DNA of 64,000 nucleotides from Noviherbaspirillum cavernae. GTDB taxonomy: Bacteria > Pseudomonadota > Gammaproteobacteria > Burkholderiales > Burkholderiaceae_D. The notes beneath the pieces were generated by a model. That model was given only the letters and a program-made list of their open reading frames with translations. It had not been told where the DNA came from and ran no database searches. Positions 28,340-38,163 of the stretch are shown here, piece after piece (the first letter of the stretch is position 1; each line of letters starts with the position of its first letter). The stretch lies in the NCBI RefSeq assembly GCF_003590875.1, contig NZ_QYUN01000002.1, positions 1,116,001-1,180,000 on the forward strand. The letters are read 5' to 3'. A program made the position numbers and the translations under genes.

Positions 28340-29407
28340 ATGAGTATCGAAGTCAGGAATATCAACAAACGGTTTGGCGATTTCGTCGCGCTCGATGATG
28401 TGTCGCTGAATTTTCCTCAGGGGGAACTGACCGCGTTGCTGGGACCGTCCGGCTGCGGCAAGACCACGCTGTTGCGCATCATCGCGGGACTGGAGCAGCC
28501 GGATGCCGGCCAGGTCTTCCTCGATGGCGAGGATGCGTCGGCGCATCATGTGCGCGAGCGGCAGGTCGGTTTCGTGTTCCAGCACTACGCCTTGTTCAAG
28601 CACATGAGCGTGTTCGAGAACATCGCGTTCGGATTGCGCGTCAAGCCGCGCAACGTGCGTCCGTCCGAATCCGAGATCCGCAAGAAGGTCATGCAGCTGC
28701 TGGAACTGGTGCAGCTCGATTGGCTGGCCGACCGCTATCCGCCGCAACTGTCCGGCGGTCAGCGTCAGCGCATCGCCCTGGCGCGTGCGCTCGCGGTTGA
28801 GCCGCGCGTGTTGCTGCTGGATGAGCCGTTCGGCGCGCTCGACGCGAAGGTGCGCAAGGAATTGCGCCGCTGGCTGCGTCGCCTGCATGACGAGTTGCAC
28901 GTCACCAGCATTTTCGTCACGCACGACCAGGAAGAGGCACTGGAAGTGGCCGACCAGATCGTGCTGATGAACAAGGGCAAGGTCGAGCAGATCGGCGCAC
29001 CGAACGATGTCTACAACCATCCGGCATCACCTTTCGTCTACGGCTTTCTCGGTAACGTCAACCTGTTCCACGGCCGCGTGCACGAAGGCGTGCTGGAAGC
29101 AGGCGGCGTCACCTTCGATGCGCCGGACCATGCGACCGCACAGGATGCCAAGGGCGTCGGCTTCGTCCGTCCGCACGACATCGAGATCGACCGCTATACC
29201 GCCGACGCCGAAGGCATCGTCGTCAAGCTGCGGCGCGCACACGCGATCGGCCCGCTGGCGCAGCTTGAACTGGAGCGCGTGGACAATGCGCAACTGATCG
29301 AAGCGGTGATTTCCACCGAGCGTTACAGTCACCTCGCGCTGAAGGACGGCGAAACGCTGGTTGTGCGCCCGAAACGCCTGCACGTCTTCGTCGACGAGGC
29401 GGTTTAA
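28340..29407 (+). CDS. cysA: Sulfate/thiosulfate import ATPase CysA
   Basis: A 355-residue ATPase: Walker [10 protein letters not shown]-loop [26 protein letters not shown], signature LSGGQRQR, Walker [21 protein letters not shown], switch [13 protein letters not shown] and a C-terminal TOBE-like regulatory part ([14 protein letters not shown]) from about residue 235. It is coupled to cysW with only a 2-base gap. Confidence 0.96.
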   Translation: MSIEVRNINKRFGDFVALDDVSLNFPQGELTALLGPSGCGKTTLLRIIAGLEQPDAGQVFLDGEDASAHHVRERQVGFVFQHYALFKHMSVFENIAFGLRVKPRNVRPSESEIRKKVMQLLELVQLDWLADRYPPQLSGGQRQRIALARALAVEPRVLLLDEPFGALDAKVRKELRRWLRRLHDELHVTSIFVTHDQEEALEVADQIVLMNKGKVEQIGAPNDVYNHPASPFVYGFLGNVNLFHGRVHEGVLEAGGVTFDAPDHATAQDAKGVGFVRPHDIEIDRYTADAEGIVVKLRRAHAIGPLAQLELERVDNAQLIEAVISTERYSHLALKDGETLVVRPKRLHVFVDEAV

Positions 29408-29427
29408 GCGAAAAGAAGGAGCTTGCC

Positions 29428-30354
29428 ATGAATTTTCAGCAATTGCGTTCCATCCGCGAAGCCGCCCGCCGCGGCTACAACCTGACCGAGGTTGCGAATG
29501 TCCTGTTCACTTCGCAGCCAGGTGTGAGCCGGCAGATACGCGAGCTGGAAGACGAGCTGGGCGTGGAAATCTTCGAGCGCAACGGCAAGCGCCTGACCGG
29601 CCTGACCGAACCGGGAAAGGGCATTCTGCAGATCGTCGACCGCCTCCTGCTGGAAGCGGAAAATCTGCGGCAGGCAAGCCAGGAATACACGGGCGAACAG
29701 AGCGGCACGCTGACGGTCGCCACCACGCACACGCAGGCGCGCTATGTGCTGCCGAAAGTGGTGCAGGCGTTTCGCAGCGCCTTCCCTGAAGTGCGGATTG
29801 CCTTGCAACAGAGTTCGCCCGAGCATATCGCCGAATGGGTGATGTCGGGCAAGGCCGATATCGGCATCGCCACCGAAGGTCTGAGCCAGTTCGAGGATCT
29901 GGTGTCTTTCCCGTGCTACAGCTGGAGTCACGTGATCGTCGTGCCGGAAGGTCATCCGCTGGCGGAAAAGCCCCATGTCAGCCTGGAAGATCTGGCCGCG
30001 TACCCCTTGATCACCTACGACGTCGGCTTCACCGGCCGCAGCCATATCGACGACGCATTCAAGAAGGCCGGCATCGACACTGACATTGTGCTGACCGCGA
30101 TGGATTCGGACGTGATCCAGCAATATGTGTCGCTCGGCTTGGGCGTGGGCATCGTCGCATCGATGGCGATCGAGAAGAATCGCTCCAACGGCTTGCGCGC
30201 GATTGAAGCTGCGCATCTGTTCGCGCCGAATGTCACGCGGCTGGCGGTGCGGCGCGGAGCGTACCTGCGGTCCTACACCTATGAATTCATTCTGCGGTTT
30301 GCGCCGGAACTGAAGCGTTCGGATATCGAGAATGTGTTGAATCCGGGGGCGTGA
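29428..30354 (+). CDS. cysB: CysB-family LysR transcriptional regulator
   Basis: A 308-residue LysR regulator of the CysB/Cbl group. The start MNFQQLRSIREAARRGYNLTEVANVLFTSQPGVSRQIREL is diagnostic of this group, and the effector domain has LTVATTHTQARYVLPKVV and ITYDVGFTGRSHIDDAF. CysB-type activators switch on sulfate and sulfonate uptake under sulfur limitation, sensing N-acetylserine or APS. As last gene of the operon (20 bases after cysA) it probably regulates its own unit and the ssu genes. Confidence 0.93.
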   Translation: MNFQQLRSIREAARRGYNLTEVANVLFTSQPGVSRQIRELEDELGVEIFERNGKRLTGLTEPGKGILQIVDRLLLEAENLRQASQEYTGEQSGTLTVATTHTQARYVLPKVVQAFRSAFPEVRIALQQSSPEHIAEWVMSGKADIGIATEGLSQFEDLVSFPCYSWSHVIVVPEGHPLAEKPHVSLEDLAAYPLITYDVGFTGRSHIDDAFKKAGIDTDIVLTAMDSDVIQQYVSLGLGVGIVASMAIEKNRSNGLRAIEAAHLFAPNVTRLAVRRGAYLRSYTYEFILRFAPELKRSDIENVLNPGA

Positions 30355-30621
30355 GGGTGCGAATGCGGCGGGTTACGCTGCGCTAATCCGCCCTACGAGT
30401 TCTACTTGGAAAGTATTCGAAATGGCACAAGTACGATGATGCCGACAACGATGAATATCCATGTTGCTCGTTTAAGCCAAAGTGCCTCACTGTCCCCTGT
30501 CTTTGCCAAGCGAAGAATGTCAGTGTTGTCTGTAGTCCCAATCCGCTTCATCAGCTTGATCTTTCGCGGCAACAGGACGACCAAGCCCGCGATCAACCAA
30601 ATCCCGGACGCGACTAAGAGC

Positions 30622-31092
30622 CTATCCCAGTAGGCCTATGCTTCGCCAGGTGATAATGCCGCAGGCGAGATGAAGGAACGCGAGATGGTTCTTCGCCTTC
30701 TTGGCCCAACGAATCAGCAAGCCACGAAACCGGTTCAGCCAGCTATGCGTACGCTCCACCACCCAGCGGCGGGCTCTCGTTCCCGTCTGCCGCTGCTGCG
30801 CTTCCTCCCCGCGTGACCGGATGTGCGCCCGGTAGCCCAATTCAAGCGCCAACTGCTGGATCTGCGGATAGTCATAGCCCTTGTCCAGGCACAGTCCTTG
30901 TGGCCACACCGCAAGCAATGACGGTCGCCCCACTTCCAGCGACTCCAGTGTCGGTCGCGCCAGCTTCATGTCATGGCGGTTCGCACCATCAATGACGATG
31001 GCCAGGGGAATGCCGTGTGCGTCCGTCAGCAGGCTGCGCTTGACGCCGCCTTTGCCGCGATCCGTTGGATTGGGGCCGATTTTTTTCCCCAC
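30622..31092 (-). CDS. IS5-family transposase, second frame
   Basis: The C-terminal transposase part, 156 residues: GVKRSLLTDAHGIPLAIVIDGANRHD, LCLDKGYDYPQIQQLALELGY and the R/K-x-x-V-E-R-T-H-S-W-L-N-R-F-R segment with the final catalytic Glu. It overlaps the first frame around 31080-31092, where the A-run GGGAAAAAAATCGG could permit a programmed frameshift that joins the two parts. Confidence 0.9.
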   Translation of the reverse strand: MGKKIGPNPTDRGKGGVKRSLLTDAHGIPLAIVIDGANRHDMKLARPTLESLEVGRPSLLAVWPQGLCLDKGYDYPQIQQLALELGYRAHIRSRGEEAQQRQTGTRARRWVVERTHSWLNRFRGLLIRWAKKAKNHLAFLHLACGIITWRSIGLLG

Positions 31093-31447
31093 CCAGAGGA
31101 GCCTTGGTCATCGCGCCGTCGAGTGACAGCCAGGACCAGTCGATTTCCCGCAACGCCGCTGCCGACAACAGCCCATGCATCCAGAACTCCTCGAACACGC
31201 CGGCATCAACCCATTCCTGAAAGCGCCGATGCGCCGAACTGCTGGAACAAATGCCGGTACCGTTCAATGCATTCCACTGGCAACCGGTACGCAACACGAA
31301 CAAGATCGCATCCATGGCTGCCCGGTCGCAGACACGCGGGTTATGGCAGCCCAGCGGATGTGGCTTGCGTGGCGGTAAAAGCGGCTCCATTTGCGCCCAG
31401 AGTCTGTCTGGCAAACGCCAGCCGTCGTCCTGCTTGACCATGCCCAT
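30989..31447 (-). CDS. IS5-family transposase, first frame
   Basis: The N-terminal transposase part: DRLWAQMEPLLPPRKPHPLG, AMDAILFVLRTGCQWNALN and HRRFQEWVDAGVFEEFW, then the catalytic-Asp strand WLSLDGAMTKAPLGGEKN. The remainder after the frameshift region is out-of-frame tail. The start at 31447 follows GAAGGAGGTTCGAC. Confidence 0.9.
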   Translation of the reverse strand: MGMVKQDDGWRLPDRLWAQMEPLLPPRKPHPLGCHNPRVCDRAAMDAILFVLRTGCQWNALNGTGICSSSSAHRRFQEWVDAGVFEEFWMHGLLSAAALREIDWSWLSLDGAMTKAPLGGEKNRPQSNGSRQRRRQAQPADGRTRHSPGHRH

Positions 31448-31648
31448 GTCGAACCTCCTTCGCCAACATGCGCTTGGACCACCATTTACCTCGCAATTTC
31501 CCTTGCCGACGGCCTACCGGGATAGGCTCTAAGAATAGCTGGTTAAAAGCAACTGAATACATCAACGATCCTTGATGAAGTTGTGGGTGAAGTTTGGACA
31601 CATGTATGTATCCGCGTCGAATGCTGTTTGGCAGATCAGTAGATCAGC

Positions 31649-31688
31649 TCGGTAGGGCGGAAAAGCGAAGCGCCTTCCGCCGTTTGGC
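31649..31688. repeat. Short GC-rich repeat left of IS3 (inverted copy at 33027-33066)
   Basis: GTAGGGCGGAAAAGCGAAGC followed by GCCTTCCGCCG is repeated in inverted orientation at 33027-33066 (CGGCGGAAGGCGCTGCGCTT then TTCCGCCCTACG). The pair brackets the IS3 element, so the IS appears to have inserted into the loop of a palindromic intergenic repeat. Confidence 0.6.
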
Positions 31689-31694
31689 ACATAA

Positions 31695-33010
<1,316 letters not shown>

Positions 33011-33060
33011 CCACTACAGTCTGGCAACGCATGCGGCGGAAGGCGCTGCGCTTTTCCGCC

Positions 33061-33095
33061 CTACGTGCTACGTGCTACGTGCTACGTGCTACGTG
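33061..33095. repeat. 7-bp tandem repeat (CTACGTG, five units)
   Basis: Five perfect units of CTACGTG directly beyond the right-hand palindromic repeat next to the IS3 element. The function is unknown; replication slippage would explain it. Confidence 0.9.
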
Positions 33096-33151
33096 CTGAC
33101 CGGCGCATATCGACCGTGTCGAGCGATATATTGGATACGAGATGCGTAGAA

Positions 33152-33631
33152 TTAGTACTTAAGGCCATGGTTCCGCAACACTCTCTTGATCACATCTTCA
33201 GCAGAATACCCAGAAGAATAAATTCCTTGGGCAAGAGCATCTCGCGCCGATGGCGAGTTCATAGCCTTTTGAAACTTGCGATATACCGGCTGTGAAATCA
33301 AGGAATCAAGCTGTTGGATCTCTTTGTCAGATAGCTCGCTCAGCGCAACAGCGAGATTTTCATACCCCGGACTTCCTTTGCCGATCATCGCCTTTTGTAA
33401 AGAGGACGCAAGTTCCCGAGCAATTGAATTCCACACTTCGTCCTTAATTGCTGGATTTAATGATCTCGCCAGTGTAAGTGGCTCCTGGACTATTGGAGAA
33501 TCAATCGATACTGGATCCCCAAGATATTTGGCAATAATCCGTTCGGTGCGTTTCTCTCGCTCAGCGCATTCGGCAGATGCAACGTTCCACAAAACGAGTA
33601 CACAACAAAAAAATATGGTCTTGTATTTCAT
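33152..33631 (-). CDS. Secreted hypothetical protein
   Basis: 159 residues with a clear signal peptide (MKYKTIFFCCVLVLWNVASA). The mature part is helical, and the segment ALSELSDKEIQQLDSLISQPVYRKFQKAM resembles the C-terminal pattern of DUF2059-type proteins; I would not assign the family firmly. The base composition is much lower in GC than the neighbours, suggesting recent acquisition with the adjacent insertion sequences. No operon partner. Confidence 0.65.
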   Translation of the reverse strand: MKYKTIFFCCVLVLWNVASAECAEREKRTERIIAKYLGDPVSIDSPIVQEPLTLARSLNPAIKDEVWNSIARELASSLQKAMIGKGSPGYENLAVALSELSDKEIQQLDSLISQPVYRKFQKAMNSPSARDALAQGIYSSGYSAEDVIKRVLRNHGLKY

Positions 33632-34049
33632 ATCAATATAAAACGGTCTTCTCTAGAGATACGTAGGATTCCAACTTGAATTAGATGTCGCTTCCTTTTA
33701 ACCCGACTTCGTGACATCTAACCTCGGAAGTCGAACGGGTGAAACCGTTGTCACATGGTCGTTTCAGCCATGCAATGATCAAAAGCACAGCACTAAATGA
33801 CCGTGAAAGACGGCAGTCAGTTTATACCGTCGGTTAAAAATTCTGCAAGACCGGTACGCGATGTCACGGTGGCGCGGGCGCATGTCTTTCATCAACGCAT
33901 CGTTTCAGCAAGCCAATCCAATCGCAACTTCTATCTCTGTTGCGCCAACTCCAAACTCCTGCTTCACCACCGCGAACCACAATCCTTCCCCGCACCTCTA
34001 ATCTTGTTTGCCAGACCTGCGCCAAACTCGGTGCGAAGGAGTGGACAAG
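33632..34049. other. Intergenic region upstream of the parvulin gene
   Basis: 418 bases with no convincing gene. It contains the near-palindrome TCGTGACATC...GATGTCGC around 33685-33720 and should hold the promoter of the parvulin gene and of the divergent secreted protein. I found no GG-N10-GC sigma-54 motif here. Confidence 0.4.
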
Positions 34050-34802
34050 ATGGCGGCGATTGTGCGTATTGATGACGAGAGCATCGGCATTGAGGATTTC
34101 CTGAGGGCACTGAAGCTCACGGGGCAGTTCGAAGGGCTTATCGAGCAGCTCGTGCGGGATCGGCTCACGGTGCATGCAGCGAAGAAGCACGGTATCGCCG
34201 TGTCGCCGGAAGAGATTCAGGAGCGCGCCGATCAGTTCCGGCGGGTGCAGGGGTTGCACCGCGCGACTGAGATGAACAACTATCTCGATGCGCTCGGCGT
34301 CAGTCTCGACGAGTTCGAGACCTTCATCACCGACGGCTTGTACCAGGAAAAGATGATGGAGCTGGTGTGCAACGACAAGGCGGTGGATGAGTATTTCAAG
34401 TTGCATTCACCCAGGTTCGACAGCATCGAAGTGAGCCACATCGTTGTCGATTCGGATGGCAAGGCGAAGGAATTGATTTCGTTTCTTTCCGAGGACCCGG
34501 ACAGCTTTGCGGAAATGGCCGAGGAGCATTCGCTGGCCGATACGCGAGAGCACGGCGGCATGATCGGCAAGGTGCTGCGCGGTTCGCTCAAGAGCGATGT
34601 CGAGGCGAAAGTGTTCAATGCGGCGGCGGGCGATCTGCTGGGGCCGTTTCCGTCGCCCGACAAGATGTTCTACGAGATATTCATGGTGAATGCGAAATAC
34701 CCGGCGGCGCTGGACGAGGATACGTCGGCCGAGGTGCGGCGCCTGCTGCGCGAGGAATGGCTGCTCGCGCGGGCGCAGGAACATGTGATCGAGGCGCGCT
34801 GA
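34050..34802 (+). CDS. Parvulin-type peptidyl-prolyl isomerase, cytoplasmic form
   Basis: 250 residues with a SurA/PpiC-like architecture: an N-terminal helical chaperone part (FLRALKLTGQFEGLIEQLVRDRLTVHAAKKHGIAVSPEEI) and a rotamase domain from about 130 (VSHIVVDSDGKAKELISFL, FAEMAEEHSLADTREHGGMIGKVLRG, VFNAAAGDLLGPFPS). There is no signal peptide or membrane segment, unlike SurA or PpiD, so it should be cytoplasmic. The start at 34050 follows GAAGGAGTGGACAAG. It lies upstream of, and in line with, the C39-ABC exporter; parvulins beside peptidase-containing exporters are known in cyanobacteria. I infer that it helps present the substrate for export. Confidence 0.85.
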   Translation: MAAIVRIDDESIGIEDFLRALKLTGQFEGLIEQLVRDRLTVHAAKKHGIAVSPEEIQERADQFRRVQGLHRATEMNNYLDALGVSLDEFETFITDGLYQEKMMELVCNDKAVDEYFKLHSPRFDSIEVSHIVVDSDGKAKELISFLSEDPDSFAEMAEEHSLADTREHGGMIGKVLRGSLKSDVEAKVFNAAAGDLLGPFPSPDKMFYEIFMVNAKYPAALDEDTSAEVRRLLREEWLLARAQEHVIEAR

Positions 34803-34881
34803 TGGTGCGGAGCTACGAGGTTTCTTTCCTGCGAGTAGGGCTAAGGACTGAGAAGCGCCCACAGCTTCGCGATGTGCAGGT

Positions 34882-34990
34882 GCTCCTTCCCCTTCAAGGG
34901 GAAGGTCGGGATGGGGATGGGTTTCAGTGAGGAGCAATTCTTCACTTAAAACCCATCCCCACCCCAACCCTCCCCTTGAAGGGGAGGGGC
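34882..34990. repeat. Intergenic palindromic repeat (CCCCTTCAAGGGG family)
   Basis: Fills most of the 295-base gap between the parvulin and exporter genes: CCTTCCCCTTCAAGGGGAAG, GGGATGGGGATGGGTTT, spacer, AAAACCCATCCCCACCCC and CCTCCCCTTGAAGGGGAGGG. It may terminate or process the parvulin transcript. No other promoter signal was recognised before the exporter start. Confidence 0.82.
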
Positions 34991-35097
34991 TTCAGATCAC
35001 AGGCGATTTGCGCGTAACTCTCAGCGGAGTGACGCTACGGAATTGATGAAATGACTTCGAGATAGCCCGATTTCGGACATACCCTCGTCACTGACCC

Positions 35098-38000
35098 ATG
35101 GACGCACCGGCTTCTTCCGCTCCGCAATCCGTCGCCGAGTTCCTGGCGTCCGTGGAAATATTGTCGCCTTTCACTCGTGAAGAACTGGAACGGCTGGCCG
35201 AACATGCCGAGTCGCGCTTTCATGCCTTCGGCGATACGGTGTGCAATGCCGGCGATCCGGCCGACGGCTTGTTCGTCATCAAGACCGGCTCGGTGCGCAT
35301 GTTCACCGAGGAGAGCGGCAAGGAAGTCAGCATGGGCGTGCGCAAGGCGCGCGAGGTGTTCGCGGACATCGCCATGCTGCGCGAATACCGGCACGAATCC
35401 TCGGTGCGCGCGTCGGCCAAGACCGAATTGCTGTTTATCCCGCGCAAGGTGATCCAGCCGATTGCGGCGCGCAATCCGGCGGCGCAGAACTTCATAGTCA
35501 GTTATGTCGCAATCAGTTCCGCAGGCGGCCTCGTCACCCGCTTGTTCGACCTGCGCGGCAAGGTCAACAAGAGTGAGCTGGAAGAGTTCGTGCGCAGCGT
35601 TGGCGTCAAGCGCGCTCCGGCAGGCAAGGAAATTCTGAAGCAGGATTCGAAGGAGGATCGCCGGCTGTACGTGGTGCGCCATGGCGAAGTGCGCATCGTG
35701 CGGACCGAGGAAGGCAGCGAATACACGCTGGCGACGCTGCGGCAGGGCGAGATTTTCGGGGAAAAGGCCTGCCTGTTGCGGCAGGAACAGATGGCCTCCG
35801 TCGTCGCGACCGCCGACACCACCTTGCTGGTGATTCCCGAAAAGACCGTGCACATGATTCTGGAGCGCAATACGAAGTTGCGCGAAGTGCTGGAAGACCG
35901 CATCCGCTTCATCGAACGGGAATTGCAGCGGCAGAAAAAACTGGCGGAGCGGCGCAAGAGTCCGGTCCGGCTCGACCTGTATTCGAAGCCGGAGTTCGGC
36001 GAAAAGATCATCAAGCGTTTTCCGCTGGTCGAGCAGGCGGAGGAAATGGATTGCGGCGCGGCATGTCTGGCGATGTTGTGCCGGCATTACGGCATTTCGA
36101 TGACGCTGGGCAAGCTCCGTGAACTGGCCAATGTCACGACCCAGGGTGCGACGCTCGACAGTCTGGCGCGCGCCGGCGAATCGCTCGGCTTTACCACGCG
36201 CGGCGTGCAGTGCACGTATGAGGCATTGCTTGGTTTCGAGCTGCCTTTCATCGTGCACTGGGAGGGCTACCACTATGTTGTGGTGTATGGGGTTTCGAAG
36301 CATCAGGTGTGGATGGCCGATCCGGCGGTCGGCTTCAGGAAGATGAGTGTGGAGGATTTCGAGCGCGGCTGGAGCGGCACCTGTCTCGTCTTCACGCCGG
36401 GCGAGAATCTGGTGCAACTCGCGGTGGCGCGCTCGCCGTGGATCCGCTTCGTCGCCTATCTGAAGCCGTACAAGAAGATCCTGGCGCACCTGTTCCTCGC
36501 CACCTTCGTGATCCAGATGCTGGGCGTGGTGCCGCCGCTGATCATCCAGAACATTCTGGATGGCGTGATCGTGCACCAGAACGTCAGCCTGCTGCATCTC
36601 CTGATCGTTGGCCTGATCATCTCCAGTCTGTTTACCCAGATCATGTCGACGATCCGCGCCTACCTTGCGAACTTCATGATGCGCAACATGGACTTCGCGA
36701 TGATGTCGCATTTCTTCAAGCACACGATGTCGCTGCCGTTCTCCTTCTTTGCCAAGCGCAAGACCGGCGACATTCTCGCCCGTTTCGAGGAGAACGCGAC
36801 CATCCGTGCCTTCCTGACGGAATCGACCGTCACCACCATGCTCAATCTGCTGATGGTGTTCATCTACTTCACCATCATGTTCATGTACAACGTCAAGATG
36901 ACGCTGGTGCTGATTGCCTTCGTCATTCCCATCATGGGACTGACGGTGCTGGTCACGCCGAAGCTGAAGAACTATGCGCGCGAAATGTTCACCACCGCCA
37001 CCGATGCCAAGGCCTATTTGATGGAAGCACTGGGCGGCGTCGAGACCATCAAGGGCATGGGCAGCGAGCGGCCGGTGCGATTGAAATGGGAAAAGAAATA
37101 CGCCAAGGCGCTGGACGTGCAATACCGCGCGCAATCCTTCAATATCCTCGCCGGCCTCTGCAGCCAGTTGCTCAATGCGGCCACCACCATCTCCATCCTC
37201 TGGGTCGGCGCCAACCTCGTGCTGTCGCGCGAACTCTCCATCGGACAGTTGATCGCATTCAATGCATTGATGGGCAGCGTGCTTTCGCCGCTGATGGGAC
37301 TGGTTGGATTGTGGAGTCAGCTCAACGATGCCGGCGTCGCGATGGAACGTCTTGGCGATGTGCTCGACATGGAGCCCGAGCAGAAGCCGCAGGACCTGCC
37401 GTCACGCATCGTGCTGCCCGACTTGCAGGGCGATATCCGCCTCGACGGCATTTACTTCCGCTACGGCGGCAACGACACCGCCTACGTGCTCGAAAACATC
37501 AGTCTCGAGATCAAGCCGGGCGAACTGGTCGCCATCGTCGGCCGCAGCGGCTCAGGCAAGACGACGCTGGCGAAGCTGCTGGTGGGTTTCTATCCGCCCA
37601 GTGAAGGGAAGATCATCGTGGACGGCTACGACATGAGCATGATCGACAAGGAGTACTACCGCGCCCAGGTCGGCTACGTCATGCAAAGCAATCTGCTGTT
37701 CTCCGGCACCATCGCGGAGAACATCGCCAGCGGCGACGAGAGCCCCGACCGCCGCCGCATCGAGGAGGTCGCGAAGATGGCGGATGCGCATGCCTTCATC
37801 AGCAAGCTGCCGCTGACCTACGAACAGGTCGTCGGTGAACGCGGCATGGGTTTGTCCGGCGGCCAGATCCAGCGGCTGTGCATCGCGCGCGCGCTGTATC
37901 ACGACCCGCGCCTGCTGGTGTTCGACGAAGCAACCTCCGCACTGGATACCCAATCCGAGAGCAACATCATCGGCAACATGCACGACATTCTGAAGGGCCG

Positions 38001-38163
38001 CACTGCCGTGATCATCGCGCACCGCTTGAGCACGATCATGCGCGCGGACAAGATACTCGTGCTGTACGAAGGCGCGATCGTGGAGCAGGGGCGGCATGAA
38101 GAGCTGGTGGACCGCAGGGGCATGTACTACCAGCTGGTGCAGAAACAATTGAGTGCGGCATGA
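35098..38163 (+). CDS. Double cNMP-binding/C39 peptidase/ABC exporter
   Basis: 1021 residues in one chain. There are two cyclic-nucleotide-binding domains (about 20-135 and 165-280). A C39 double-glycine peptidase domain (about 300-430) has Cys319 in EMDCGAACL, His392 in WEGYHYVVVYG and Asp408 in WMADPAVG, a complete catalytic set. A six-helix export domain (about 450-745) is followed by an ABC ATPase: Walker A GRSGSGKTT (Lys821), signature LSGGQ (919-923) and Walker B LLVFDEATSALD. Such proteins cut leader peptides after Gly-Gly and export the product. The cNMP-C39-ABC order recalls HetC of cyanobacteria and NHLM exporters. The start codon is the first ATG after an in-frame stop and has no strong ribosome-binding site. 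The gene overlaps the sigma-54 activator gene by 4 bases. No HlyD or TolC gene is nearby. Confidence 0.95.
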   Translation: MDAPASSAPQSVAEFLASVEILSPFTREELERLAEHAESRFHAFGDTVCNAGDPADGLFVIKTGSVRMFTEESGKEVSMGVRKAREVFADIAMLREYRHESSVRASAKTELLFIPRKVIQPIAARNPAAQNFIVSYVAISSAGGLVTRLFDLRGKVNKSELEEFVRSVGVKRAPAGKEILKQDSKEDRRLYVVRHGEVRIVRTEEGSEYTLATLRQGEIFGEKACLLRQEQMASVVATADTTLLVIPEKTVHMILERNTKLREVLEDRIRFIERELQRQKKLAERRKSPVRLDLYSKPEFGEKIIKRFPLVEQAEEMDCGAACLAMLCRHYGISMTLGKLRELANVTTQGATLDSLARAGESLGFTTRGVQCTYEALLGFELPFIVHWEGYHYVVVYGVSKHQVWMADPAVGFRKMSVEDFERGWSGTCLVFTPGENLVQLAVARSPWIRFVAYLKPYKKILAHLFLATFVIQMLGVVPPLIIQNILDGVIVHQNVSLLHLLIVGLIISSLFTQIMSTIRAYLANFMMRNMDFAMMSHFFKHTMSLPFSFFAKRKTGDILARFEENATIRAFLTESTVTTMLNLLMVFIYFTIMFMYNVKMTLVLIAFVIPIMGLTVLVTPKLKNYAREMFTTATDAKAYLMEALGGVETIKGMGSERPVRLKWEKKYAKALDVQYRAQSFNILAGLCSQLLNAATTISILWVGANLVLSRELSIGQLIAFNALMGSVLSPLMGLVGLWSQLNDAGVAMERLGDVLDMEPEQKPQDLPSRIVLPDLQGDIRLDGIYFRYGGNDTAYVLENISLEIKPGELVAIVGRSGSGKTTLAKLLVGFYPPSEGKIIVDGYDMSMIDKEYYRAQVGYVMQSNLLFSGTIAENIASGDESPDRRRIEEVAKMADAHAFISKLPLTYEQVVGERGMGLSGGQIQRLCIARALYHDPRLLVFDEATSALDTQSESNIIGNMHDILKGRTAVIIAHRLSTIMRADKILVLYEGAIVEQGRHEELVDRRGMYYQLVQKQLSAA

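Larger units (their letters stand above)
30618..31529 (-). mobile_element. IS5-family insertion sequence, complete (912 bp)
   Basis: The terminal inverted repeats are GAGCCTATCCCAGTAGGC on the left and, read inward from the right, GAGCCTATCCCGGTAGGC (17 of 18 match). The flanks carry a 3-bp target duplication TAA (30615-30617 and 31530-31532). It contains two overlapping transposase frames, as in the IS427-type group of IS5. Confidence 0.93.
30402..31562 (-). pseudogene. Small two-helix membrane protein gene split by IS5-family element
   Basis: The start codon is at 31562, with AAGGATC upstream, and encodes MYSVAFNQLFL. The frame resumes on the far side of the IS element at 30617 with VASGIWLIAGLVVLLPRKIK. 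Removing the element and one copy of its TAA duplication restores a frame of about 81 residues with two hydrophobic segments (the second is WIFIVVGIIVLVPF). The function is unknown. The insertion separates the start codon and first 11 codons from the rest. Confidence 0.75.

Noticed and set aside
35035..37134. 699-residue minus-strand frame
   Set aside because: Antisense shadow of the exporter gene caused by high GC at third positions; the His/Arg-rich translation has no fold.
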